Part shown: positions 43,501-53,874 of the stretch, in pieces
How positions within the stretch are numbered: position 1 is the first letter of the stretch
Layout of the letters: each line of letters opens with the position of its first letter
Origin: Cymbomonas tetramitiformis
Taxonomy: Eukaryota > Chlorophyta > Pyramimonadophyceae > Pyramimonadales > Pyramimonadaceae
Direction: 5' to 3'
DNA length: 64,000 bases
NCBI GenBank assembly: GCA_001247695.2
Contig: LGRX02003717.1
Coordinates: forward strand, 27,170 to 91,169
Made by a program: the position numbers and the translations under genes
Notes under the pieces: model-generated
Told to the model about the DNA's origin: nothing
What the model saw: the letters and a program-made list of their open reading frames with translations, nothing else
The model's database searches: none

Positions 43501-46500
43501 ATGATCGGTCACATCGTATCATCTCTCCATGCTGCTTTGCATCTGGGTTGGGAATATGTATGAGTTTGTGGTATCTTGTCACGGCCCCGCCCTGCTCTTG
43601 ATTTACTTCTCACATCCACTGGGATGATGGTGGGCTGGCTTTTGTTGGCCGATCTCACGCCGTACCACAGGTATATGCAAACGAGCTGGCGAATGCGGAA
43701 ACTGTGGATGCTCTGATTGGCCTGGTGGCAGACATCATGCAGAAGGAAGAGATCCCAGAGGCAGGCGCCAGGTCGGAAATCACAGTGCTTCTGGTGATTC
43801 CCACGGGCCACCAGCGATGTAACCCGCCGACAAGCATATTGTAAACCTTGGCAAGCTTGTGTTTGGTCAGTGTTAAGCAACCCGCCCTAGGAAGCAGGAA
43901 CTGCCCCAGCTGAAAGAAGGTTGCGGACGAGAAGCCACTTACCAGGCGCAGTTTAAATTCAAGACCCGGGCTATCGTGGGCGCACATGCAGGGACGCGAC
44001 ACCCGCAAGAGCAGCGCTGGCTTCAGGGAGAGGGGGGTTGCACATGCAGGGACGCGACACCCGCAAGAGCAGCGCTGGCTTCAGGGAGAGGGGGTTGCAC
44101 ATGCAGGGACGGACACCCGCAAGAGCAGCGCTGGCTTCAGGGAGAGGGGGTTGCACATGCAGGGACGCGACACCCGCAAGAGCAGCGCTGGCTTCAGGGA
44201 GAGGGGGGTTGCACATGCAGGGACGGGACACCCGCAAGAGCAGCGCTGGCTTCAGGGAGAGGGGGGTTGCACATGCAGGGACGGGACACCCGCAAGAGCA
44301 GCGCTGGCTTGGCGGCTGCGGCAATAGCTGGCATTGAAGCGGCCGGAGTTCGCGTCCTCGACCTCGGTGCGCAACCCCCCTCTCCCTGGTTCCGCCAGCC
44401 ACCGGCTGCTTCCAAGCTGCCTGCCCTGCATGGATCTCCGAGTCAGGCGCTCGTATCCGACGGCCGTGGGCGCAGAGTACATCGCAGTGTACTTGACGTC
44501 AATCTTGCCGGAATACGGGCGGGCATCCCCTCAGCGCCTCACCGGCCATCACCCCCCCTGATGAGAGGGCAAAGCTGATCAAAGAGCATCGCGCGGTGCA
44601 GCACCTGCTGGGTCCAGTCTTGCACTTCCACGCATACGACGCGTATGCATGCGCGTATGCACGGGGATGAAGCAGGCAGGCGCGCAGATGCGGTGTTGCG
44701 AGCCTCCTTGTGGAAATCGGTGCATCCGCATCTGTTGCAGATCCAATCAGACCGGCCCTGGCATTGCGTTCCAATCGTGAAAGCAAGAGCATTCGGCTGA
44801 ACACAAACGTTCAAGCGTGCGCATGCAACTTATACACACCGTTAAGGACACCATCAACCAATTGTACGCATGCGGCCCGGACGTACGATTGAACACAATG
44901 GAGGTGCACACACCAGACAAGACAAAAATGCAGTTTTGCTGGGGTGGAGAGGGTATATATCAACATGCACATCCAGCCGCCAATTTGAGGGGTGTCCTGT
45001 GAGCCGAGGTGAGGGGAATGGCGTGCATGGGGCTGTGGCAGGGCTTTTGACCACCCCCCAGCTCCACTATTTGGTGCGGGCTTACAACAGGGTTCCGGCG
45101 GAGGCGCACACGGAGGAGGCCTACTTCGAGTCATTGGCCAGCAGCTTCCGTGTGCTCGTCGGCAAGACGCAGGGCAGCGGGGTGCGCGCCCCTCTCAGCC
45201 CTGCCGGCATTGCATTTTGTGGGCAAAGCGCCAATCTACGCCGATTGGTTCCAAAAAAGGTGTTGTGACGGATTTGTTCCCAAGGGTGCTGCCGCGATCT
45301 AGCACTATTCTTGGCCGATATATGGATATCGATCAGGATCATGTTGCCTGTGCGACGAAATACGTAGCCCGGCGCAGGTGGCTTAGCGTGGCCTAGCATC
45401 AGCAGCGCCACGCTGGGAGGAAGCTCCGCAGCGCTCCAAAGCGCGGTGTGGCTGCGCTCGTGAATGCTTCGCCAGGGACCGCTTGGTGGCTCCGGGTCAA
45501 ACACGGTGAGCCATACAGCCGGGCTGCGGGTTAAACACGGTGAGCCATACAGCCGGGCTGCGGGTTAAACACGGTGAGCCATACAGCCGGGCTGCGGCAG
45601 AGGTTGTACGTGGCGGTGCAACTGTGGGGGCGCAGCTGCCATGGCCACGAGACATGTAAGCATTTAAGGAAATAAGAGCCCATCGATTCTTTAGGTCTAC
45701 AGGCGGCGATTTGTGATGCGGCCAACGGGGTTCTTTGGGTCCACAGGCGGTGATTTGTGATGCGGCCAACGGGGTTGGCGCCTCGAAGATGACGACTCTA
45801 CTTTCAAAGCTGGGGCCGCTGCTGGAGATGGAGGTGCGCCCGCAACACTCCGGCGGGAGTGCGCATTCTTGCAAGTGCTTCCGTATTCCGTGTTCATCTC
45901 CTCGTTTCGCGTGCCTCGATCTGAGCATCTGCTGTGCAAGGATGGACCGTCATGTGATGGGCGAATCGGCCGAGGAGTGGCGGTTGGCAGGTCCGTAACG
46001 AAGGCAAGGGAGCACTCAACAGTAACTGTGGGGCCGACTTCGTTCAGAAGGAGCAGAAGCTTCCCACGGCCTTCGAGTCCCCTCGCGATGATGGCCGCAG
46101 GTGTCATGACGAAATCCGTCCGCGCCTCGGGCATCTCCCTGTCAACTCCACCCGTCAAGCCGGAGTCGGCGACCATAGGGCGATGGTGGCCTGAGCATGC
46201 ACCCAGCCAATGGTCTCTCTTGTCAGAGGAAGGCGGCCAACAGAGTGTCTGGTGCAGAGGTGTTCAGTGCTGCAAGGGCGGGGGGGCGGGGGTGAGCAGA
46301 TGCGTGAGCCTGGATGGAGATGCCGACCGGCTCGTCTATTTTTCTTGCGAAAATGGGGAGATGCGCCTCTTTGACGGAGATAAGATTGCGGTGCTGTTTT
46401 CCTCGTACATCGGTGCGCTGCTCAAAGCAGTGCCCAAAGGCGAAATCTCATCGGCTTCCGTGAGTTGGCCCAACCTAGTCCCGGGCCGCGACGCTCGCCA

Positions 46501-49500
46501 TGTCACGCTCAGCCGCCCTACCTTGGACCAGCCATTCACTGTTTGCAGCCATCTGAGCCATTTATAGCACCTTCTCGGTGCTGCACCCTTCCTGAAGCGC
46601 ACAGCGCCGGTGTGGGGGTCCGCGCCAGGTGGGCGTCGTGCAAACGGCTTATGCCAATGGCTCCTCGACGGAGTACATTCGGAGCACGTTAGGCCTACAG
46701 GTGACGCTGGGCATGCCACGCTGCCGCCCTGCATGTGACGCTGGGCATGCCACGCTGCCGCCCTGCATGTGACGCTGGGCATGCCACGCTGCCGCCTTGC
46801 GTGTGACGCTGGGCATGCCCCGCTGCCGCCCTGCTTGTGCGGTGGTGATTGGTATATGCCTTCAGGGGGGTCTGTAGTGATGATCTTACGCTCCTTGAGG
46901 CACCCCCCCCTGAAGAGCCACCCCTGAAGCGCAGGTGGAGACCACGCCCACTGGGGTCAAATTCCTGCATCGCGCTGCCGAGGAGTTCGACGTCGGGATC
47001 TATTTCGAGGCGAACGGTACGGTTCTTCGGTGTCACTCCGGCTAGCCTTTGCCAGAATGACGCCACTGCGGCGTAATTTGACCCATGCACCGCACGTCAG
47101 TTCTTGGTTCTCGGCTCAGAGCTTCACAGAGCGCACTTGTCGGTGTTTCGCACCAATGATGTTGCACTATGCAGATCTCACCTCCGAATGGAAGCGCGGG
47201 GTGTGAATGCAGCGGGCGTGTTGTGGCAGGGCATGGCACGGTGCTGTTCAAGGAGGAGTGGGCGCAGAAGGTCCTCGCAGCACCGACGGGAGGAGACGCA
47301 GCTGAGGTGAGCGCCACTGCCAGCTTCGGAGCCGTAGACCCATGCCAGCTCGGTTGAGGAGGTCACAGAAAGCGCCGTCTCGCGGCCGCCGGCTTTGCTC
47401 TAGCGCAACTATGACAAGACGGTGCCGCCTCGCGGCCGCCGGCTTTGCTCTAGCGCAACTATGACAAGACGGTGCCGCCTCGCGGCCACCGGCTTTGCTC
47501 CAGCGCAACTAGGACAAGACGGTGCCGCCTCGCGGCCGCCGGCTTTGCTCTAGCGCAACTAGGACAAGACGGTGCCGCCTCGCGGCCGCCGGCTTTGCTC
47601 TAGCGCAACTATGACAAGACGGCGCCGCCTCGTAGCTGCGCTCTTTGCTCTAGCGCAACTATGACAAGACGGTGCCGCCTCGCGGCCGCCGGCTTTGCTC
47701 TAGCGCAACTATGACAAGACGGCGCCGCCTCGTAGGTGCGCTCTTTGCTCTAGCGCAACTATGACAAGACGGCGCCGCCTCGTATCTGCGCTCTTTTCGT
47801 CATTCCCTGTCATCCTGTTCACTGCCGCGCCATGGCATCCCTGCGATGCCTTACGCAGCGCCCACATGGGCCACATGCCCGGCGCTGAGCCTGCTGCCGG
47901 CTTCCCAGGGCGAGGCAGAGGTGGCCCTCTTGAAGCTGAAGGCTCTGATCCGCCTCATCAATCAGGTGCGCTCGGCAAGGGAGGGCGCTCAGGGGGTCGG
48001 ATTGCCGCCAGGGTTGATGAGCTGGCGTGGGCGACCGGTGCAGCATTGGGGAGGGGATTCTTGTCTGAGTCTGTTGGGCCATCATCGCGCCTGCTCGGAG
48101 CGATTACCTGTCCAACCAGCAAAGCGCCCTCCCCCTAAAGCCGAGCATCTTCTCGCTCATGCAGCATCCACGGGGCACGTGGACAGGGGGGAACGCCGAA
48201 AGAGATAACCCCCTTGTTCAATTCTTTGAGCTCACGTATGCTTGCAGCTGCATGTCCGCACCCCCAAGACCTCACTCCTGATTGGCTGAGCAGGCGGTAG
48301 GGGATGCGCTGAGCGGCGTGCTGCTCGTTGAGGCGATTCTAAGGTGGAGAGGGACTTCTCACTCCTTCCCTCCCTCCTTTGACTCAGTGCACGTTCTGGG
48401 CGACCTCCGCGTTTGCCTCCTCGTTGGCTGCCTCCGTTCTCCGCTTCAGCTGCATCGTGTCCGCCATCCTCTGAAGCCTGCGAGTGATGGTCGTCCCAGG
48501 CACAACTGCTGGGAGCTTCAAGACTGGGACGCTCTCTATACGGACCTCCCCAGCCGGCAGTTGAAGGTGGCTGCCCGCCCCCAGCTTTGTGGAACTAGCT
48601 CGCCCCGTGCGTGCATCCCGGGTGGTATCTTGTCACGGCCCCGCCCTGCTCTTGATTTGCTTTTCACATCCACTGGGATGATGATGGGCTGGCTTTTGTT
48701 GGCCGATCTCATGCCATTCAGTGCATCCCGGGTGCGGCGTCCTCCCGTGCCACGTGGAGCATGACGGGGCTGGTCAGGGTAGTAGGCATGAGAAGACGGG
48801 AGGAGCAAGTGCCACGGTCCACACCAACGGACCATGCGTGAGCATGCTGCGGGAGGTGGAAGTGCGGGCTCTCCAAGTCAAAGTTGCCGACTGTGCTAAA
48901 TTGAGAACGCGTTTGTGAGCATGATGCGGGGGGTGGGCGGGCTGGCTCTCCAGGTCAAGGTGGCCGATCGCGCTAAGATTGAGACTATGGATGCGGAGAC
49001 ACGCGTGCGCCACCCGGCTGATCTGCAGCCCTTGATCGATGCGACTGTGGGTATGGCGCAATCCGCTCCCTCCTGGCTATACTCGGCTTGCCTGTGCCAA
49101 GCATTCCAGGCCGTGACTTGCGTGAGATGCATCCCCGCCTCATGGCATTTCAAAACTGAACCCGCCTGGGGTACGCCACCGTCGCACAGCATGCCCCGCA
49201 GACTACGAGTACCCTCTCGATGCATTCACCGGGATATGCGGAAGGCCCGGGATCAAAGGCTCCGGCTTCATTCTACGATTTATATTTTTGAAATATGGTC
49301 GTATATTTTTTCTCGGCAGACGCCGGATATATTATGAAGCGTGAGGATATCAGCCGTGCAATTGCGCTGAGTGGAGAGAAGGGGAAATGGTGGTGGGCGC
49401 AGCTCGGTACAGCCAAGGCCGTGCCTTCACCCGCCCCTCGGGCACGGAGGACGTAGTGCGGGTGTACGCAGAGGCAGCAACGAGAGCTGAGACCGAGGAG

Positions 49501-49563
49501 CTTGCCGTTGAGGTGGCACGACATGTGTATGATAAAGCAGGAGGTGTGGGACCTCGGCCTTAA
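40577..49563 (+). CDS. AGM1: Phosphoacetylglucosamine mutase (AGM1/PGM3), complete, 19 exons, 537 aa
   Basis: Exons: 40577-40622, 41222-41262, 41628-41646, 41880-41936, 42303-42394, 43671-43793, 44279-44366, 45042-45181, 45747-45833, 45991-46100, 46300-46459, 46629-46700, 46935-47016, 47230-47306, 47921-47965, 48294-48343, 48500-48566, 48954-49050, 49403-49563. They total 1,614 bases, phase closed, all GT-AG. The enzyme interconverts GlcNAc-6-P and GlcNAc-1-P in UDP-GlcNAc synthesis. Visible motifs: FSYGTAGFR, the phosphoserine loop [31 protein letters not shown], the metal loop [24 protein letters not shown], the sugar loop EANGHGT (split between exons 13 and 14) and the phosphate-binding [15 protein letters not shown]. 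Length matches human and plant enzymes; wording is plant-like. The GTGCGC donor is used five times. Exon 3 is only 19 bases. Confidence 0.93.
43491..43670 (+). mobile_element. Dispersed element copy 4, long form, abutting AGM1 exon 6
   Basis: Starts ATTGTTGGGCGATGATCGG, runs through GGTATCTTGTCACGGCCCC and GGCTTTTGTTGGCCGATC, and ends in CTCACGCCGTACCACAG. The next base is the first base of AGM1 exon 6, so the element's 3' end is the splice acceptor of the intron. Confidence 0.85.
43982..44278. repeat. About 57-bp tandem repeat copying the acceptor and 5' edge of AGM1 exon 7
   Basis: Five units precede the real exon. Each reads TTGCACATGCAG then GGACGCGACACCCGC (GRDTR) and AGAGCAGCGCTGGCTT before diverging to an intronic CAGGGAGAGGGGG. 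Exon-like starts are at 43992, 44050, 44107, 44163 and 44221, with the true one at 44279. The third copy has lost a base. The real exon continues GCGGCTGCGGCAATAG. Confidence 0.95.
45506..45600. repeat. 34-bp tandem repeat in AGM1 intron 8
   Basis: Units beginning GTGAGCCATACAGCCGGGC at 45506, 45540 and 45574, each opening with a donor-like GTGAGC. Confidence 0.9.
45699..45746. repeat. 44-bp duplication of the 5' edge of AGM1 exon 9
   Basis: CTACAG then GCGGCGATTTGTGATGCGGC at 45703 is repeated as CCACAG then GCGGTGATTTGTGATGCGGC at 45747, the true exon. The upstream copy stops at GGGGTT and turns into a new acceptor region. Confidence 0.95.
46701..46836. repeat. 34-bp tandem repeat starting exactly at the AGM1 exon 12 donor
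   Basis: GTGACGCTGGGCATGCCACG units begin at 46701 (first intron base), 46735, 46769 and 46803; units two and three follow GCAT and the fourth follows GCGT. Confidence 0.95.
47355..47795. repeat. 50-bp minisatellite in AGM1 intron 14
   Basis: Eight to nine units at exact 50-bp spacing with TTTGCTCTAGCGCAACTA and GACAAGACGGTGCCGCCTC. Two variant types (CGGCCGCCGG or TAGCTGCGCT) are interspersed. Confidence 0.95.
48625..48720 (+). mobile_element. Dispersed element copy 5 with 14-bp target-site duplication, in AGM1 intron 17
   Basis: A 96-bp insert starts GTATCTTGTCACGGCCCC and ends CTCATGCCATTCA. It is flanked by GTGCATCCCGGGTG on both sides (48611-48624 and 48721-48734). This gives clean insertion boundaries for the family. 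Confidence 0.9.
48838..48953. repeat. 77-bp duplication of the acceptor region of AGM1 exon 18
   Basis: GTGAGCATGCTGCGGG...GCTCTCCAAGTCAAAGTTGC near 48,838-48,890 repeats as GTGAGCATGATGCGGG...GCTCTCCAGGTCAAGGTGGC at the true exon (48954). In the upstream copy the acceptor CAG has become CAA. Confidence 0.9.
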
Positions 49564-49569
49564 TGACTG

Positions 49570-51015
49570 GTCGGACTCAGCATCTATGATACCATGGAAC
49601 GCTGGCTCTTAGTCATCGCCAATTGGCTTGTACAAGAACCCCGTGTGACTCCCCGCGTTGCCTCTGCTCAAATTGTTATGTGTCTCAGAAAAAGTTGGCA
49701 CTGTTACTTTCTACATGGCACGGGGTAATCGATGCAGTGATCGGTGATGACTGTTAGTGCTCATCAGGGATGTAGGCCTGAGCTGCGCATCTATGCTGCC
49801 GATTGTCTGGTGTGAGCTGATATTTTGAGGTTTGATCTGAAAATGCCGACCAGCAACGCGTCTCAAATATATGTGCCATGCATAGGGTTGGTGCGGTGGT
49901 CTCCTTCATTCATGTGATCGATTAATCACAGTGCTACAGGAGTGTCAGTGTGCTCGAACATGTGGATGCGATTTATTCCATCTTCAGCGGTTACAGAACT
50001 CTTCATGCGGCATAACAATATATACAAAAACAGCTTCTCTCGACGGCAGGTTTCAGGCGGTTGAAACTATACTTGGTGGGGCGTTGCGTACTTTTGGGAA
50101 ACAAATAAGAAATCGCTCAATACATAGTGCAATTCTTAAGTGGAGCAAACTTGGTCCCATAAATCTCCATTATGAATTTTACATGTTTAAGTGTTATGTG
50201 GCATGTATCATTTCACCAAGATATCCGAAACCATTGATTTGTTAAATGATCTGCCCTAGGTGTAGAATTGCGTGTTTATGCCTGATTTAAGTGATTCCAT
50301 AAATCTATGGGCATTCGGACATGGGTATACAGTGTGGTCCTCGGATTTGTCGTTGTGCATCGCCAGACTCGCAAGAACAAACCACCGAATGAAGCAACAG
50401 TGCATGCTGCTATCGGACAACTCTTTGATTACGTCATTATCTCTATGAGGACTTACCACGGAATAATGGGAACTGCAGTATGGTAAAAATTTCAGTTCAT
50501 GTAGAAATTATACCCTTGTGATCCAATCAAATCATTGGCATGAAATAACATTTAATTACGATTGCTTCTTCATCTATACAACAGAGAGGATTCATGCAAT
50601 CATACCCTGACGACATCACCCACAGGCGATCACATCACTTTGGTTTCAACACATCGTTCGCTAATATGTCCATGGATAGAAGAACTTGTCGACAAACAAT
50701 ATGGAAGCCACGTCAGAATTACGGAAATATATACTCCTAGTTTTGTTTTTTTACCGTGTTGAGGCGGTGCGTACAGTTAGCCTGGTCGTATGAGCTATTG
50801 TGCTGAATTGCCGTCTCGTTTGAAAGTGCGTTTTCGAGTGGCAGGTTGTGCTAGTATCGGGTTTATTCGCACGTAGTAATGCATATTTACAGTATATGCA
50901 AGCTCATCATTGGAAATCTGTTTGCTGATGGGTTCGCAAAACCCCCGCCTCGGATTCATAATTTGCTTAGCTGTCTCCCTTACATAATAGATACCGTATA
51001 TATGCATAGCATGTG
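49570..51015. other. AT-rich spacer, no gene seen
   Basis: No coding frame, RNA gene or element boundary that I can support between the AGM1 stop and the repeat at about 51.0 kb. Confidence 0.5.
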
Positions 51016-51017
51016 TG

Positions 51018-51226
51018 TGCCCACTACAGCACATACATATGCCCAATTGCCGCGGCATGTTGAAATGCGTCGGCGTCCCACGGGCAGCCATGCGCACGCG
51101 CCCACTGCAACACCTACAGATGCCCGCCTGTCGCCGCAGCATATCATGTGTCGGCGTCCCACGGGCAGCCATGCTCGCGCGCCCACTGTAGCACCTCCAG
51201 GTATGCCCACCTGCCGCCGCATGACA
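51018..51226. repeat. About 86-bp repeat, two and a half copies
   Basis: Shared blocks GTCGGCGTCCCACGGGCAGC and CATGC(G/T)C(A/G)CGCGCCCACTG with CTGCCGCCGCA-like ends. Confidence 0.85.
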
Positions 51227-51839
51227 ACATATACTGTGGGTATTTTATTCATTTTAATTCCAAAACGAGGTTTATAAATGTATTGATAGAAAAAAGTAGC
51301 AGGTACAGATTTCAGTCGCGGATTAATTAATTCTTAACTTTTTATTTTGATACCTTTTTCGTTTTTCAACGGCTTCGAGATATTTAATTCCTACTACTTT
51401 GTTGTTTCCTACCTGAGCCATCGCCATAATAGGAGTGCATTGATACTGATGACTTTGATGAAAGCATAGTGATGCCTTTTAACAATATTCTTGATCGTGT
51501 GAAACGTATAGTAGTTCCTGGTGGAAAGGGGAATATATGTTAAATCTGCGAGAGGCACGTTTACGATGACTTTGCAGATTTGCATTGGTGTATTGCAGTC
51601 GGCAAGTGCAACACGTATGCTAATATGCAAGTTTGTCGCAAGAGTTGACAACCGGTCTCATCTAAGTTTGGCAAGATGCCGTAACGTAAGTCCAGCATCA
51701 ACATTTGCCTGCCCCCCCCATCCAACATAGTTCGGAAAGGATGTCGTCGCCCATATTATCATTGCATATTGGAAAGGACCGCAGCAAACGTGTGAAAACA
51801 AATATGAGTGAGTGTACCCCCGTGATCAATGTACTAGGG

Positions 51840-52470
51840 TACATCACGAGTCAGTACGAGAGACAGGCGTGTCAGAGTGACGAGTGACAGAAACGATGAC
51901 AGTCACCAACCGGAAATGATGACAGTCACCAGCATGACCGAATGACAGAGGTGACTGGCAGAATTGACAAAGGTGACCGACAGAAGTGACTGACTCAACT
52001 GTGATATTTGAATAATAGGATTCGATCAGTCGAACATAACTGGAGGGAATCGAGGAGGACCTCAGTTATACAGTCACATCAGCAGATCTGCGAGTATTCA
52101 AATGAGAGACTTGGGAGGTGACAGTCAGAAACATTTAGGTACTGGTGGCACATCCCAGCTGATTGGTTGTTGCAATCAGCAAATGACTGAACACATGAAG
52201 TGGCATGGTAAGGACGAGTTACCTTAACGGTAGAGAGCTGTGCAAGCTCTCGGGGTTAAGTTTAAATTTGTCGTACATTGCAGCCACCTCTGTGGCTGTT
52301 AGGCAACTTGACCAAAAGAGTAATTAAAAAATATCCGTATCCGATATTATCCCTGTGATCATGGCATCACATTACCTGTAAGTGTTTGCTTACATACCTG
52401 TGAGACTGGTCCAGTTCTCACACCCTGTTTAATCAATGTGACACGTCAATCCGAGTAAAAAACGGTTATA
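51840..52470. repeat. LTR-like stretch with TGACAGTCAC motifs and a chain of hairpins
   Basis: The first part repeats TGACAGTCACC-type words and recalls the LTR-like DNA at 20.9-21.2 kb. The second part has four strong hairpins. One is GAGAGCT/AGCTCTC (52233-52251) inside CTTAAC/GTTAAG. Others are CAGCCAC/GTGGCTG (52281-52298), TGTAAG/CTTACA (52377-52394) and TGTGAGACTG/CAGTTCTCACA (52399-52422). It is possibly a solo LTR or structured 5' region; no ORF. Confidence 0.45.
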
Positions 52471-52675
52471 ATGCTGTTTAACACATTAGGCGTGGGTCAC
52501 ATATTTGATGTATACGACGTGCGTGTCGTATATCTAACATCAAAAGGTTGGTACTCCATATTTCACAAATCAAATTGGGATCGTATTATTTACCTTGATA
52601 GTCGGTTCGAATTTTCGTCTCTAGATTCCCCCGCCCTTGCTCCCCGTCACCTTGCCGTTATTTGTATTATAGAAT

Positions 52676-52982
52676 GTTGAATTTCAAAAAAACTTGCCCC
52701 GAAATCGTTTGGGGGTTTTAACCCAAAGCCCAAAGCCCCTCCCCTCCACCCGCCTGCCTTTTTTCGGCCCCGAAGGCCAAAAGCCCCTCCTCCCCTACCT
52801 TTGTCGGCGCCGAAGGCCCAAAGCCCCCCAACCTTTAAAAATGATCCAAAAAAAGCCCCATATATAGGCCTTTTCCTAAAATTCTTGGCCTTCGGCCAAA
52901 GCCGGGCCCCGCGCCTTCGAGGGAGCCACCAAAGGCCTAAAGCCCCCAAACAATTTCGGGGCAAAATCTTTTGAAATTCAAC
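52676..52982. mobile_element. Foldback/MITE-like element of 307 bp
   Basis: The left end GTTGAATTTCAAAA, then TTGCCCCGAAATCGTTTGGG, is mirrored at the right end (CCCAAACAATTTCGGGGCAA, then TTTTGAAATTCAAC). Arms are about 37 bp with few mismatches. The interior is rich in CCCAAAGCC and GGCCGAAGGCC words. No target-site duplication is seen. The minus-strand frame across it is compositional. Confidence 0.75.
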
Positions 52983-53309
52983 ACTCTTTTAGCATTCAAG
53001 TATTAGCATTAGTAGTAGTTAGCTAATAGCTATCGCCACTGCGTGTCCTTACTGTTTGGGAAATCACATAAACATCTCCGGCGGGAGATTGCCACAGAAA
53101 CATGATGTACACGTGGCTGCCGACTATTCAAAAGATTCCAGATGGAGCCCTCGCAGTGCCTACACGACGTCGGTTGACGATCATGAACGCTGCTCGCATG
53201 CATGCGCTCCCAGCCAACGCACCAAAAGGTGCTTTTAAAGCAGCGAATCTCGCTCGTCGCTCCCCATTTCGTGTCGCGGGGGCTTCGCCTGGGCTTCGAG
53301 CCGAAAACC

Positions 53310-53783
53310 TTATATTGTTATATATGGCGATGTCAGAAACAGCAAAACCAATTGCATCTCTGCCATGCTGGTTGTACAATTATGGACAATATAATCCAAC
53401 AAATGCTGTATATCACCCACAACATCCCATGCGTATGTGTGGTCACCATGAACCCGTGTACATAACCCTTGAAAATGCTGCCAATTCGGATGGATAGGAT
53501 TATACGTCAATCGACTACCAGCACGTGTATATTTAATCACACGCGTCGGTTGCATCCCGGTTGTCGGTGATACATATCGACTGAACACATGTGGGATCTC
53601 GGGCCCTGTTCGTACAAACGCATACACGTGTTCTATCATGCTACATGAATTGTTGAAACGTTCACTCGCGAGCATCTGGCTCACAAAATATAAGCACGTG
53701 TGAATTCTGCACTTGTCAGCAATCGTCCACGCCTTGTACGCAATGGTGCAATGACAAGTATTATTTCGAGTGCCTCCCGTCAA
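53310..53783 (-). CDS. Hypothetical ORF (157 aa), uncertain
   Basis: A 157-codon frame with ordinary-looking composition (MIEHVYAFVRTGPEIPHVFS, then VIKYTRAGSRLTYNPIHPNW). No domain is recognised, no splice partners were identified, and the plus strand is partly open too. It could be part of an old transposon. The flank at 53842-53871 has a perfect 12-bp inverted repeat, ATATTACCTTGA/TCAAGGTAATAT. Confidence 0.25.
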   Translation of the reverse strand: MTGGTRNNTCHCTIAYKAWTIADKCRIHTCLYFVSQMLASERFNNSCSMIEHVYAFVRTGPEIPHVFSRYVSPTTGMQPTRVIKYTRAGSRLTYNPIHPNWQHFQGLCTRVHGDHTYAWDVVGDIQHLLDYIVHNCTTSMAEMQLVLLFLTSPYITI

Positions 53784-53841
53784 AACAACTGCTCGTTTAC
53801 CATCGCACTCAAAGCGACCTATTACTTACATTTATGACATA

Positions 53842-53871
53842 TTACCTTGAAGACTGTCAAGGTAATATATC
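53842..53871. repeat. Perfect 12-bp hairpin
   Basis: ATATTACCTTGA, loop AGACTG, TCAAGGTAATAT. It sits just upstream of the minus-strand ORF; terminator, element end or chance are all possible. Confidence 0.85.
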
Positions 53872-53874
53872 GCC

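Noticed and set aside
43976..44578. 200-codon plus frame over the GRDTR repeats
   Set aside because: Produced by the minisatellite; only the last exon copy continues into conserved AGM1 sequence.
46336..47090. Minus-strand frames of 130-150 codons
   Set aside because: They lie opposite AGM1 exons 11-13 and the 34-bp repeats and have repeat-derived sequence.
52647..52964. 105-codon minus frame
   Set aside because: Falls wholly within the foldback element and is Gly/Pro/Trp repeats caused by GGCC-rich DNA.
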